A stretch of DNA of 64,000 bases from Dichetophora obliterata (lineage: Eukaryota > Arthropoda > Insecta > Diptera > Sciomyzidae), in assembly GCA_963920525.1 (NCBI GenBank), contig OY986435.1, positions 296,169,817 to 296,233,816 on the forward strand. Reading direction: 5' to 3'. The position numbers were made by a program, and so were the translations under genes. Within the stretch, counting starts at the first letter, position 1; each line of letters starts with the position of its first letter. The notes below the pieces were generated by a model. That model ran no database searches. It saw only the letters and a list, made by a program, of their open reading frames with translations, and was not told the DNA's origin. This document shows, one piece after another, positions 43,341 to 54,404 of this stretch.

Positions 43341-44645
43341 CATTTAAATCATAGATAATCAACATTGATATACAACTTAATAAATGGCACGCTTATATGA
43401 AACACACAATGCATAGTTTGCTGACAACGAAACGGTCCGCTTCAGCGCTTTAAAAAGTGCACACCGTTTTCAATCGAACCAATTGGCTATCTGGGAAACG
43501 AAAAAATTAAAGCAACTGATGTGTATTTATATATGAATATTTTACATACATATTACCAAAAACAACAACAACAAGAACAAAAGCACAACAACGAATGACA
43601 TGGTTGCGAACAAACACAACAATAACCATAAACAACCATAGTATAAGCAGCTACTGAAGCAGTATGTGCATTTCTCATACAAATGTATGAATTTTTTTTC
43701 TTCTTCGATTTTGCTATTTTATTACATATTCATTTTATTCGCACTCCAACTGACATTTTTTTTTTCTTTGTACGATGAATATTTAAGGCTGTAGGTATAC
43801 CCCAAAGTGTCAAATACCACTTTCACATGTGCTTGAAAAAATTTGTGAAAATTACCTTCACATTAACTGCACTGTAAGACGTAATTCAACATCAAAAATA
43901 GATGCAGTTTATTGTTATTACTTTAAGCACATTTATAACTTCTGAATAACATCTCTCCGCCATGGGAATACCTTGTTGATTATAGCATGCATTTATTATA
44001 AACCTTTTATTGTGACTACACTTACAAATACTTCTGCTACTGAACGCTGCCGTATTTGTGGCGCAACGAGCACTGACACAATACTGACACTTGCGTTCAT
44101 TTTTGACATTCCCTTTTGTAGCTGGAAAATCGTGCAAGTGTGTAAAAAAAAATTCCAACGGTACGAATCGCGTTTAGCACTCATATTTTGCAACAAAGTC
44201 CAAACTTTGGTCGGCTCGACAATTGTTCTGATTCTAAACAATTCGCATTAAATTCTAAATCTGCCAGGAAATCCTGCATTCGGCTGTGGAATTATTCAAT
44301 ACTAAATGCAAATTGAAAAAGTTGAAAAAAAATTTCATTTTGTGCTTACTACGTAACGATATTGCTACGTTGAGAATAATTTATTTTATATGTTTTTTAC
44401 TGCAAACCGTATGATTGCGTTCGGAACCGACAGATTATTGGATCGCAAAACTTCAGTTACGCCAAACCGCGAATCCATAGCGAAAACTCTGAAAAGGAGA
44501 AATCAACTTGCAGACCACGACTTCATCAGAATAAACGAAAAAAATAACTGCTCAGGGATAGGATCAAGATTGCCAATTCCATTTATTCACGTTCAGCTTT
44601 AATAAGTACTGATAACGCAAGAGCCACAAGCAACAACCAGCCAAA
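43341..44645 (+). promoter_or_regulatory. upstream region of mitoferrin
   Basis: Noncoding interval directly before the mitoferrin start. It contains a CAACAACAACAAGAAC tract near 43560 and is less AT-rich from 43970 to 44640, as expected for promoter and 5' UTR. The overlapping ORFs on both strands at 43892-44251 are mutual shadows without family resemblance. No core promoter motif can be asserted. Confidence 0.35.
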
Positions 44646-44762
44646 ATGAATATAGACGACTACGAATCACTTCCAACAACAAACATCACCATCAACATGA
44701 CGGCAGGAGCAATAGCAGGTGTCCTGGAGCACTGTATCATGTACCCATTAGACTCAGTTAAG
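44646..44762 (+). CDS. mfrn: mitoferrin, first coding exon
   Basis: Mitoferrin carries iron across the mitochondrial inner membrane for heme and Fe-S cluster synthesis. The ATG, in a fly-like CCAAAATGA context, opens 39 codons: [20 protein letters not shown], then [19 protein letters not shown]. The last part is the first membrane helix and the start of the mitochondrial-carrier signature P.D..K. A GTGAGG donor follows at 44763 in phase 0. The next exon should begin with the T.R.Q continuation of the signature, but I find none before the window ends, so the first intron is over 19 kb and full of transposons. Within the carrier family, the GAIAG..EH...YP.DS.K text is mitoferrin-like. Confidence 0.88.
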
Positions 44763-46436
44763 GTGAGGCATTTAAGTCAAAAGACAGCAAAAATTGCAAA
44801 TTCGGAATTTTCTAACCTCACATTTGAGTCAACGCAATCATTGCGTTCAGTTCAATTGTGATGTAATTTTTTATTTTACTTCATTTCTCCTCTGTCCTGC
44901 CCAATGCTTGAATTATTCGTGCTACTTGGCTGCACAACTGCACCATACGTTAAACATGAATATCCATAACATGAACAACTAAATATTTTGGGGCGAATCT
45001 TTATAAAGTATCACAACGCTGGCACAAAGTATCCGTTTTATCGGCTTTTTGTGCAATGAAATGATGAGACATTTTTCTTAATAAGCCCTACATTATCTCA
45101 TAGGAATGTACTTTAATTAAGACAGTGAGGGGCAATTCTGTGCCAAAATTATTTAACAGGAAACCGGTTATCACTTTGGTATCTTTGAAAATGTTATGTT
45201 ATCATGCTAGAATTGTAAATGGAATCTAATTTTTTTTTACATAAAGCGAATTTCATAGAATACTGCCCATCTTTAAGTTAATCATATATTTTTGTTCGTA
45301 GTGAATAGGCTCACGAAAAAAAACTTATAATTTTAAAATATTGTTTTTGTTTAAATGAATAGTTTACTACACATGAATAATCATCTACGTAAAGCTTAAG
45401 TTGAACAGCGGTATAAGATATCAAATTTAAAAATATTTAATGAGACGCTGGGGCTGCTCCAAGAATGAAGATATAGACCAAGAATAAAGATATAGCATAT
45501 AAGCACGTAATTTCCAATAAAAACCACTGTCAAGATTTTATCAATTGCTTATTTTATAGACAAAGGTAGTTAAGTGGGAAAAACTCTCTGATTATAGAAT
45601 TAGTTTTTGTGGTTTTTTATTGTTAACCGATACGTTTCACAGATTTACTTATTGTTGAGAAACCTAATCAAGTTTAGATGTCAACAAATTTTTTTTTTAA
45701 ACTAGTTCTGACCATAGTTGAACTACTGCGATTAAAGCAGAACAAGACGTGCTCAAATGCAACAAATTGCTTTGCAAATATACACTTTGTTGAATAAACT
45801 TACATTGATGATTTATATGTAAGCTATTGGGTTAAGAATCTAATCAGCTCTATCCAAAGCGATATAATTACAAATTAGCACACTTGATTTTCTCTTTTGG
45901 CTTCCTTTGTCCTCTTTTTTTATTTTAGTACTCATTTCAACTAATTTTAATTTTTTCTTAAATTTCAATAAACAAATAAGTCAAACGAACTGAGGACCAT
46001 AACTGTTCTATATTAAAAAAAAAATTCGTGGCCTTGTCCAGGGGAAGAATTACTGAATAACTGTCTTGTGTGATGAGGTTAGAATGTTGGCATTTCTGTT
46101 GAGGCAAATAACTTATTTATTGAGATTTATATTTAACAAATATAAATTTATAAGACATATTAAAAGATATACGCTGGGTAGCTTACTAAAATTAATTACA
46201 ACTTTGAGAAGCAGCAGAACAAAAGCGAGTAAATTTATTTTTGAAACTACTCTATTTTCATTATCTTTTTCATCTAGAAGTAGAATTGGAGCGTAGAAGA
46301 CAATTTCAGAGTAAGGATGTGCTAAGATTGGTTTTGTATTTATGATAATTTAATTGGTCAGACGACCAATTACATTGGAGACTTTAATACCAAAATTTCG
46401 AACGATCACAAAGACGCGAATTAGAAGATGGATAAC
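44763..46436. other. mitoferrin intron 1, start
   Basis: AT-rich, no gene. The + strand ORFs at 44794 and 46066 have no family resemblance. Confidence 0.5.
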
Positions 46437-47575
46437 TTAAAAAATATATGTACATATATTGGATTTTGTTCCGCGACGTTTAGATTTATCTGGTTTTTTT
46501 CCAATACAAGATTGATTTATCTGCATTTGAATCAAAGAGACATCGAAATACCCGTCTGAAGTTTCGATGACGCTGAGGCATAATTGAGGTTCTATGCCGT
46601 TAATGTGCCGAATTATCTCATCCTTTAGCTCTTGAATTGTTGCTGGCTTATCGACGTACATCTTTTCTTTCAAATCCAAAGAAAGAAAGTCCAACAATGT
46701 CAAATCACATGATCTTGGCGGCCAATTGACATCGCCACCACGTGAGATAACACGACCATTGAATTTGTCGCGCAAAAGAGCCATTGTTTCGTTAGCTGTG
46801 TGGCAAGTGGCACCGTCCTGTTGAAATCACATATCGTTCACATCCATATCTTGCAATTCGGGCCATAAAAAGTTCGTTATCATCTCACGATAGCGAACAC
46901 CATTCACAGCAACTGCCTTACCGGCCTCATTTTGAAAAAAATACGGCCCGATGATGCGCCAGCCCATAAACCGCACCAAACAGTCACTCTTTGTGGGTGC
47001 ATTGGTTTTTCGACAATCACTCTTGGATTATCATTCGCCCAAATACGGCAATTCTGCTTATTGACGAATCCACTGAGGTGAAAATGTGCCTCATCACTGA
47101 AGATGATTTTCTTCGAAAATTTATCAGCCACTGTTGCTATTTCTTGCCACCATTCTGACCATCGACGACGCTTGAAATGGTCAAGAGGCTTTAGTTCTTG
47201 AGTCAATTGCACCTTGTAAGCGTGTAAATGCAAGTCTAGTTGCATAATGTTCATGAACATTAAACGACGAGCGTGAGAGGTGCAATTGTTGGGCACGACG
47301 ACGAGCTGAGGTGAACGGCTCTTCGCCACACTATAGCGAACAGCAGCAATATTTTATGCAGTACGAGCTGTATGAGCATGCACTGGTGTTTTCACATCTC
47401 CTACAGACCCGGTTTGCTCAAATTTTTGCACGATTTTTCCGATTGTACGCACATTTGGACGATTAAATTGACCGAAAAAATCACGAAGTGCACGATTTGC
47501 ATTTTGATTTGAACGTCCATTTTCATAATAAGCCTGAATAACTTTTACGCGTTGCTCGATTGTGTATCTTTCCAT
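46437..47575 (-). pseudogene. DD41D mariner transposase, broken
   Basis: Starts at 47575 with MERYTIEQRVKVIQAYYENG and the helix-turn-helix region. A break near 47350 follows, then QLTQELKPLDHFKRR and the first catalytic aspartate in FSDEAHFHLSG. HPQRVTVWCGLWAG follows, then after further breaks FQQDGATCH (about 46810-46830) with the second aspartate and [13 protein letters not shown] with the third. The second and third aspartates are 41 residues apart, so it is DD41D like the copy at 7.5 kb. The proteins differ enough to be separate lineages within the group. At least three lesions are present. Confidence 0.85.
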
Positions 47576-47694
47576 GGTTCAAATTGAATTAGTCTGAAAT
47601 TGAGAAATTTCAAATGAAATGCAGAAAAAAACTTGACGTTTAGGTGTGGTTCACATTCAACATCGGCCCTTAAAATTTAACCACCCTTTATAAA
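46437..47694 (-). mobile_element. DD41D mariner, second copy (right TIR only)
   Basis: The transposase is on the minus strand. The 5' end of the element (right side on +) is AAGGGTGGTTAAATTTTAAG on the minus strand, adjoining a TA near 47691-47694. I cannot find the partner TIR at the left, so that end is lost or mutated. Confidence 0.65.
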
Positions 47695-47873
47695 ACAGTT
47701 CAGTTTCTCTGAGACAACGAGCAGAAATGTTCAACGGAATGAGGGATAATAGTTCCGGAGAATTTATTCTTCCGCCGATAATGTATTTTATAAACATTAT
47801 ATTAGCAATTTCTCGTGTTCCGCCAACGTATGTAAATGTAGCAACTGGCAGCGCACCCAGCTTTTGGATTTTT

Positions 47874-48190
47874 TCAATTCTGTTGATTGAGTTCTAGAAT
47901 TGATCTAAAAAGACTGGAAAATATGGTTTTAGCTGTAAATGAGTCTGAAAACTCTCTGGAATTCCGTTGTAGAAAACCTAGGCCAGAATTAGCCTTGGAT
48001 ATGTTGTAGTCGAACTGGACATCAAAACCAAACTTCGAGTCAAAGTAAACTCCTAAGTCCTTAATTTCGTCATTTCTCGAAAATATGTTACCATCATTAG
48101 ACATTTAGTTATATTTGATAGGGCTATTCTTACGGGAGAACGTTAAAATATAACATTTGAAACGTTCAACATCAAGTAGTTTATTCCGCA
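47874..48190 (-). pseudogene. Jockey-like LINE reverse transcriptase fragment
   Basis: On the minus strand, from about 48190: RFKCYILTFSRKNSPIKYN, a stop, then IKDLGVYFDSKFGFDVQFDY, NISKANSGLGFLQRNSREF and FRSILEL. This is the thumb-proximal region after the catalytic motif in Jockey/CR1-group elements (K.LGV..D..L.F..H.......A...LG). Truncated on both sides. Confidence 0.7.
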
Positions 48191-49744
48191 CCATTCAACT
48201 AGCACATATCTTTTTGTAATTTAACACAATGAAGAAGTAACAACACGATACCCAAAGATATCTATCGGTTTCGTCTGCTTGCCAACTTTGGCAGTACACT
48301 ACGGACGAACGACTTGATAGAAATTGATACGGCTTAGTAGCTATTCATTACAAGGCCTGAAGTTTTTTTAGGCGGGGTTGACGAGTCGCGCTCAAAATGT
48401 ATGTCTGAGGTACAGCAACACCGCAAAAAGTTGTAGGACGATATCTTCATAGTAGACAAATAGTTGAAAATTTTCTATACCAACACTGGCACTTGTTGGT
48501 TTTCAGTTCGTCCTCATACACATCACAAATTTATCTTGTTGAAGTTGTGGCATTAAAACCTAATTGAAATTGAAACAGCATGGAATGACATAAATGTTCT
48601 TCTGTTGGTTCATTGTAAGCAATTTTGCACTGCTGCAATAAAAAAACTTCGATTTTGCTATGAACATAAAGTTAAAACCCAGTGTTGCAATATAACATGA
48701 TCAAACACGTCTTTACACGTTAAAAACCTGAATTAGACTTAGGCAAATTCAAAATAAAAATAACTGATTACTTATACTCCCCCAATATTGGCGATATATC
48801 AAATACAGTAGAATTGCGGAAACGATTAAAGTTATAAAACGCCAGGTTTTATATTACTGAGGATGCAGCATTGATTTTAGGCGGCTCTGAGCGCAATGAG
48901 CGCAATTATAATTTTCTCAATGCAGGCGCTCATACTAGAGTTACCATGCAACTATTTTTTTGAGAATACAAAGGATATAGTTTTTAATTCAGTACATTAA
49001 TACTACTTCTATCAAACATAATATTATACTATTATTTATAATATTACAATTTAAAATTATAGAAAACTTATTCTTTAAATTTGACCTTAATGTAAAAAAA
49101 TAAATAAATTTATGAAATGAACAAGTCAATCAAAGCGTTCAGTCAAAAATTTGTTTTTTTGTAACCGCTAACTTGGAGAATATAATTTAATTTGTTTTCC
49201 TTGCCGCGAAACGCTATCTTAATATCAACATTTAAACAGTTCAAAATATACTGAGGAAGTAACTGCATTGGAAAACCAACTAAAGCTAAGGTTCCCTGAA
49301 ATGTTCAAAAAAATTGTATAGTATTCGCTTTTTTTCAGCAGTTTTTATTGCAAAATAATAGCAGCATTGGAAGCACATTCTCCTGCGAGCAACTATTTTC
49401 TATAATAAAAATGCCCAAAAAAATGCAAAACTCCCGTTGAAGGAAGTCAAAATTCTGATATAAGCTTGGGATCAATAATGCGCATTGACTCCACATTGCG
49501 GAATTGATCGAAATATTAAAAAAATTGTTACTGACTTTATAAGCCAAGCTTTGGCTTAGGTTTGTTGTACTCTTTAAAGAGCTTGTGAGCGCAATCGTGA
49601 CTCGAGTCACAAATAAAATATTATTGTGCTGACTAGTGTAATTAAATGTACGAAAAGAAAGCGAAACAATTTTTCACACCTGATTTTTAATTTTGTGGGT
49701 TGGGCCACTATTGCACTGAGTAGCTCATATGCGAATTATTTAAA
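48191..49744. other. mitoferrin intron sequence, no gene
   Basis: 48190-48600 is less AT-rich and may be more of the LINE or its neighbour. From 48900 to 49740 the sequence is AT-rich. Short ORFs are unsupported. Confidence 0.4.
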
Positions 49745-50209
49745 TTAGATTATTGGTAGTTAAACGAGCTATAGGTCAGATTTTTTTCTTAATTTATTTA
49801 ATATAAATTTAAATTCCAATATTTCGTTTTTCGTTGAAAAACATCATCAGGGAAAACACTAAAATATATACAATAATTACAAATTACAATATAATCACAT
49901 AACATAATATTTAAAATACATGAACTTACAAAAATTAAATAAATATACTGAATTTACATTGATTTTTTAAAAAAACATTTGAGAAACGATATGACAAAAA
50001 ACATAAGAACATCTAGCATAAGTCAACAACACTTGACGACGGACTTTGATGACTAATTATTGTTAGTTTTGTCTTATAATGTTTTGTTTATTTGTTTGCT
50101 CTTTATTTATTAGGTGTCTGTAGATGTGAGTGCAATTGAATTTAAATTTATATTAAATAAATTAAGAAAAAAATCTGACCTATAGCTCGTTTAACTACCA
50201 ATAATCTAA
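49745..50209. repeat. MITE with perfect 72-base TIRs
   Basis: The left arm starts TTAGATTATTGGTAGTTAAA and the right arm is its exact inverse for about 72 bases. The centre carries AAAAACATCATCAGGGAAAA. No ORF is present. Perfect arms suggest recent activity or gene conversion. Confidence 0.85.
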
Positions 50210-50323
50210 TATAAAAAAAAGGTCAAAAATTTAATAAATTAATTATTTAAATTGTTACCTTAAATTTTTAAAATTTTTTTTTTTAAAGCAACGTATTTAA
50301 TTTAAATTTCTATATATATACTA

Positions 50324-51186
50324 CAGGGTTGCCAATATTCGAAGCGCCCATCTGGCAACACTGTAACTTTCCGCAGTGATGCCAAATCGACTAATGACAT
50401 ACCGCGTTTGAAGCGTCATTCCAAGCAAATGTTTACAATGGAACAGTACACGCCACGCGAACGCTCTAAAATTGTTGAAATTTACATTCAACAAAACAAG
50501 TCAATAGTGAAAACTCAACTCAATGAGCGATGAAGCTCATTTTCAGTTGAACGGAACGGTAAACAAACAAAATTGCCGTATTTATGCCACTGAAAATCCA
50601 CAAGAGATTCAAGAGGTACCTCTTCACGATGCAAAAGTCACTGTTTGGTGCGGCGTTTGTGCTAAAATGCTCATTGGGCCGTTCTTTTTCGAAGATGATA
50701 ATGGCCACAGAGTTACTGTCAATCAGGAGCGTTATCGCGATATGATAAACAATTTTTTCACAAGCCGCACTACAATCGATTTTTTGAAGCAATTGTTCCC
50801 TGGCCGTTTGATGTCAAAAAATGGTGATTTCGATTGGCCGCCAAGATCACCAGATTTAACGCCTCCAGACTTCTTTTTGTGGGGTTATTTGAAATCAAAG
50901 GTTTTTGAAAGCCAAAGACCCTAGAAGAGCTGAAAACCAACATCCGTTAAGAAATAACCGCCATTCCCATCGTAATGTTGAAGAAAACCATGGAAAATGC
51001 TGCAAAACGGGCACAATATGTCGTAGAGGCCAATGGCGACCATTTACGAGATATCATATTCAAGAAATAATGTAAGCAATTCTACTTGAACCCAATTAAA
51101 TGATATTCATGACGAACAGACAAAAAATTGTGGTTTCTTTGATTTATTTAAAAATAAAATGGGCGCTTCGAATATTGGCAACCCTG
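50324..51186 (+). mobile_element. internally deleted mariner, 863 bp, perfect 28-base TIRs
   Basis: Both ends read CAGGGTTGCCAATATTCGAA GCGCCCAT inward, with no mismatch over 28 bases. TA flanks both ends (50322-50323 and 51187-51188). The transposase inside lacks two blocks. Confidence 0.9.
50438..51070 (+). pseudogene. mariner transposase with internal deletions
   Basis: The ATG at 50438 gives MEQYTPRERSKIVEIYIQQN, then the text jumps at about 50520 from the helix-turn-helix start straight to SDEAHFQLNGTVNKQNCRIY (first catalytic aspartate). After DAKVTVWCGVCAKMLIGPFF the block with the second aspartate (the FQQDGA motif) is missing near 50760. Text resumes TIDFLKQLFPGRLMSKNGDF, then PPRSPDLTPPDFFLWGYLK with the third aspartate. 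A stop at 50922 ends the frame; the remaining C-terminal text is shifted. With the second aspartate deleted it cannot be active. Confidence 0.85.
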
Positions 51187-51188
51187 TA

Positions 51189-52769
51189 TCTACTGTCTAA
51201 TAATGAGCTTCCAACTTTTCTTGCGAAAAAGCAATTTTAAAACCACAGTATTATTTAACTAAATTTGATTTTACACACTAGCTGTCAGCTTTGAGATATT
51301 TTTAAAACTTTTAAAAGATTTTACCTTAAATTTATAAAGTATTTCATAATAAGAATGTGGTAACCCTGCATGATACAAAGAACTACAGATAAAGTATTGC
51401 GCATGTCCGCCATCTTTGTTGTGACGTAGTTCGAGCTTGTCAAAGTGGCTAAATAAAAACGTAGTCACAATATATTTAAAGGGGATAATTTATTTATAGC
51501 GATGAAGAAATATCGACATTTTCTTATTGAAACTTGGTTTATTGAAATGAATTAAATTACATTATATATATATTTATAAATAAATTTAGGCAAATTTATT
51601 TTTCAGTACTATTATTGAAAAGAAATGCATATATAATAGGGGTGTTTTCTCCCATTTGTTCTCCTACACAAAAAATAGCTACGTTACTTGATGTGTTTGA
51701 CAGCACTTTGATTGTTTCTTTGTTTTCATTTTCTGGCCCGAATTAAAATTGTTGTTATTCTCATCAAAGGCATCTAAAACTTAAGTACTAATTTTAATTA
51801 CATAAAATATAATTAAAAAGTATAATTTACGCGTACTATAAGTGCACAATATTAGAATTTGATTTAAATAAATGCAATATTTCTTAAATGTTTGCAATTG
51901 TGCTGCTTGCTGCTTGTGTTTACTTTTTGCTCTTCAAAGTTAAGTAATGGTTTCTATGAGGAAACATAATTGCTGTTCATGTTTCAATCTTTATACTTTT
52001 TCTAATATTGCACTATTGATTTTATTCAATGACAGTGTATAAGATTAAACTATGAATTATTAGAGATAGCTATTCTGCTTTGTTAAATTTATATGTTACG
52101 AAAGCTCATCGTATTTCCTTGTTTGTAATTGTTACACAATTTTGCTGTGTATTCGTTTTTAACTTTATAGTTATACAACTGTATTGACGTATCCATTATT
52201 GCACTCTTTTACTCATATCAATCTTAATCGAGAAGGTAGCAACGACTTTGTATTGTATAAAGTAGATTTAATTTTAGCATGCCAAACTGCCACGGTCATG
52301 CTGGTCGTTGTCTCACTCTTTCTTATGGTAGTTTTTAGAAATTTGTATATTCACTTGAATGACACTCGTCATATGTTATAATTCTATTACTCAGTGAGCA
52401 AGAGTAAAACTTGTCTATAATAAGATGTAAGCCATGTGGCATTCAGTTTATTAATTTACTTGATAAAGTAACCGTTTGTGCAGGCCATACTATAACAGCC
52501 GCTAAGTTTACAATTAAGCAATTGTTTGTAGTTTTCTTGTATTATCGATTTGTATAAGACTCAATAAAGTACTACTACTACTACTTTACTTTTTGCTTTT
52601 TCACATTTTCTTTTGTATGTATGCACCACGTGTTACAGCTGACAAGCTCGAGTGACGTAGTGCACAGAAGATTTCATTTTTTGCGCACGGAGTAAGCTAT
52701 CTGTATATCTTTATTTCATGGTAACCCTGCATACATTAAAGATCTATATTATGACTCTCTTAAAGCAGA
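51189..52769. other. mitoferrin intron sequence, no gene
   Basis: AT-rich. The 13-mer GGTAACCCTGCAT occurs at 51358 and at 52721 in the same orientation, and CGAGCTTGTCA occurs near each in opposite orientations. A short CTA/ACT microsatellite lies near 52571. No gene is seen. Confidence 0.45.
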
Positions 52770-52910
52770 CTCTCACACAGTGTTGCCAAATTTTTGTTAG
52801 TAAAAACCATCATTGGTCGATTCAAAAACCGTCAAAATACGTCAATTTCAAATATTTTCGAGAAAACATAAAAATAAATGCATATTTTTATAAACATTTA
52901 TTAATGCATA

Positions 52911-53312
52911 CACGGTTAAAAATTTTGGAATAAATTTTAGTCCTGTTAAAATACTACTGCATATTTTTTAACCTTGAGGTTTAAAATTTAATCTTTCACA
53001 AATACTAACCCATAATTTAAACTTTTCTGTACTAAAATGTAAACAAAGAAATATTGCAATGTTAAACCTCAATATAAGGCTATTAGGTTCAAATGCTTGT
53101 TTATTGCTTTTGTTTCGTATAGCGCAATAGCCCAGTGATTAACGTAGTGAGCTTACAAACTGGATGTCCCTGGTTCGAATCTCACTGTGTTTGTTTTTGT
53201 GTTTTTTTTTTATATTTCAATCCAAGCTTGTACTATATTTTAAATCAAAGCTGGTGTGGTCATATATAAAGTACAGAAAAGTTTCAATTTTATTCCAAGA
53301 TTTTTAACCGTG
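52911..53312. mobile_element. TIR element B with internal tRNA-like module
   Basis: 402 bp. The ends are inverted CACGGTTAAAAAT(T/C)TTGGA, flanked by TA (52909-52910 and 53313-53314). The tRNA-like module lies on the + strand. Reversed, the element aligns with element A across the TIR, a TATATATGAC.ACACC block, the module and an ATAAACA.GCAT..GAACC block. Confidence 0.8.
53121..53190 (+). tRNA. tRNA-like sequence (pseudo-tRNA)
   Basis: AATAGCCCAGTGATTAACGT resembles box A and the D arm. CTGGTTCGAATCTCA has the GGTTCGAATC box B. The T stem and acceptor stem are imperfect. It lies in element B and is not a convincing functional tRNA. Confidence 0.55.
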
Positions 53313-53369
53313 TAGTAATAAAAAACCACACGCGGACAAAAATCATTGTGAAATCAGTTAGAAACAAAA

Positions 53370-54295
53370 TGATTTTACATGTTTTTCGTATGATTTTGCT
53401 TCATAGAGATTTATAGTAAAATCATTGTGATTTTCATGTAAGAATCGAATTTTCATATCGAATCATTATGAAATGTTAAATCATTAGGATGGTTATGTTG
53501 AATCATTATGAAGTCATGTAAAATCATTAAGATGGCCATGTTAAATCATTATGAAATCCAGCTGAATCTTAACCTCATTTTTAAATAAAAATAAATTCAA
53601 GTTGGTTTTATTTAGTTTTTTTATTGAAAAAATATAACAAAATACAACTTATAATTACAAATAAAAAAATAGACTGGCCATTTCATCCCTTGGAAGGACT
53701 TTGACCTAGCTTCTATTGATAATTGTGTTGTGCGTTTTATTAAATGTTTGATCACAAATGATCGAGAACTAGATCTACGAGTTTTATGCCGACTCCGAAC
53801 GGCGTATGTTCTCAAAAAGCTTATCATGGCAGTATTTACTCTCTAAGGTTTGCCATTGCCTGCAGAGAGGTGACGAGCGAACAGAAAAATTAATTCAATT
53901 GAAAAAACTTTCTGTCTGAGCTGGAATTGAACCCGGGCTACAGCTGTTCTTTAGCTTAGGGGCCACGCACTCTACCCACTAGGCTACGGCCGCCACAAAA
54001 ATAATTACAAAACGTACCTCAATTTTTCTCGATAACGTGCACGAAGTCCAATGGGTTTTATAGCTTCCTGTACATCTTCCTTAGATAAGAACCTAAAACT
54101 TTCCTAGTGAATTGAAGCTTCTAAAAGTATACAACATTTTGGTTTTATTTTGTTATTGTAACATGAGTCACATACCACATTACCTTGTTCATTTGTGTCG
54201 AAGTTCATAGATGAATCTACTACCACTACCATTTAACTTGAATTCACTTTCTTAGCCATTACAAACTATTTTAATTTTCAATAACTATGCTAAAA
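53370..54295. repeat. core duplication, copy 1
   Basis: Matches 54405-55360 over its whole length with few differences, from TGATTTTACATGTTTTTCGT to TTTCAATAACTATGCTA. A minus-strand ORF at 53827-53621 (SRHKTRRSSSRSFVIKHLI) is present in both copies, with changes. I do not recognise it. Confidence 0.85.
53916..53995 (-). tRNA. tRNA-like sequence in core copy 1
   Basis: On the minus strand GGCCGTAGCCTAGTGGGTAG (box A-like) is followed by CCCGGGTTCAATTCCAGC (box B-like GGTTCAATTCC). Arms pair poorly. It is probably a tRNA-derived module. Confidence 0.55.
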
Positions 54296-54324
54296 ATTTT
54301 TACTTAGGGGTTAAAAGTTATAAT

Positions 54325-54381
54325 AGGCAAAATACTTAGGGGTTATTTTGGATAGAAAGTTAAGGTGGAAACTGCATATTG
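54325..54381 (+). repeat. LINE scrap between the two core copies
   Basis: GGCAAAATACTTAGGGGTTA through GTTAAGGTGGAAACTGCATA matches 60189-60240 of the LOA/R1-group LINE in this window, where it encodes AKYLGV. The scrap sits exactly between core copies 1 and 2, and the tail (GAACTGCATATTGGAAACTG) is locally duplicated. Confidence 0.8.
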
Positions 54382-54404
54382 AACTGCATATTGGAAACTG
54401 CATA

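Noticed and set aside
43892..44251. Overlapping ORFs of about 80-92 codons on both strands before mitoferrin
   Set aside because: They overlap each other, resemble nothing and fall in the expected promoter/5' UTR; no start or splice support.
51358..52733. An element bounded by GGTAACCCTGCAT copies
   Set aside because: The two copies have the same orientation, no target duplication is seen and the interior has no structure; too weak to call.
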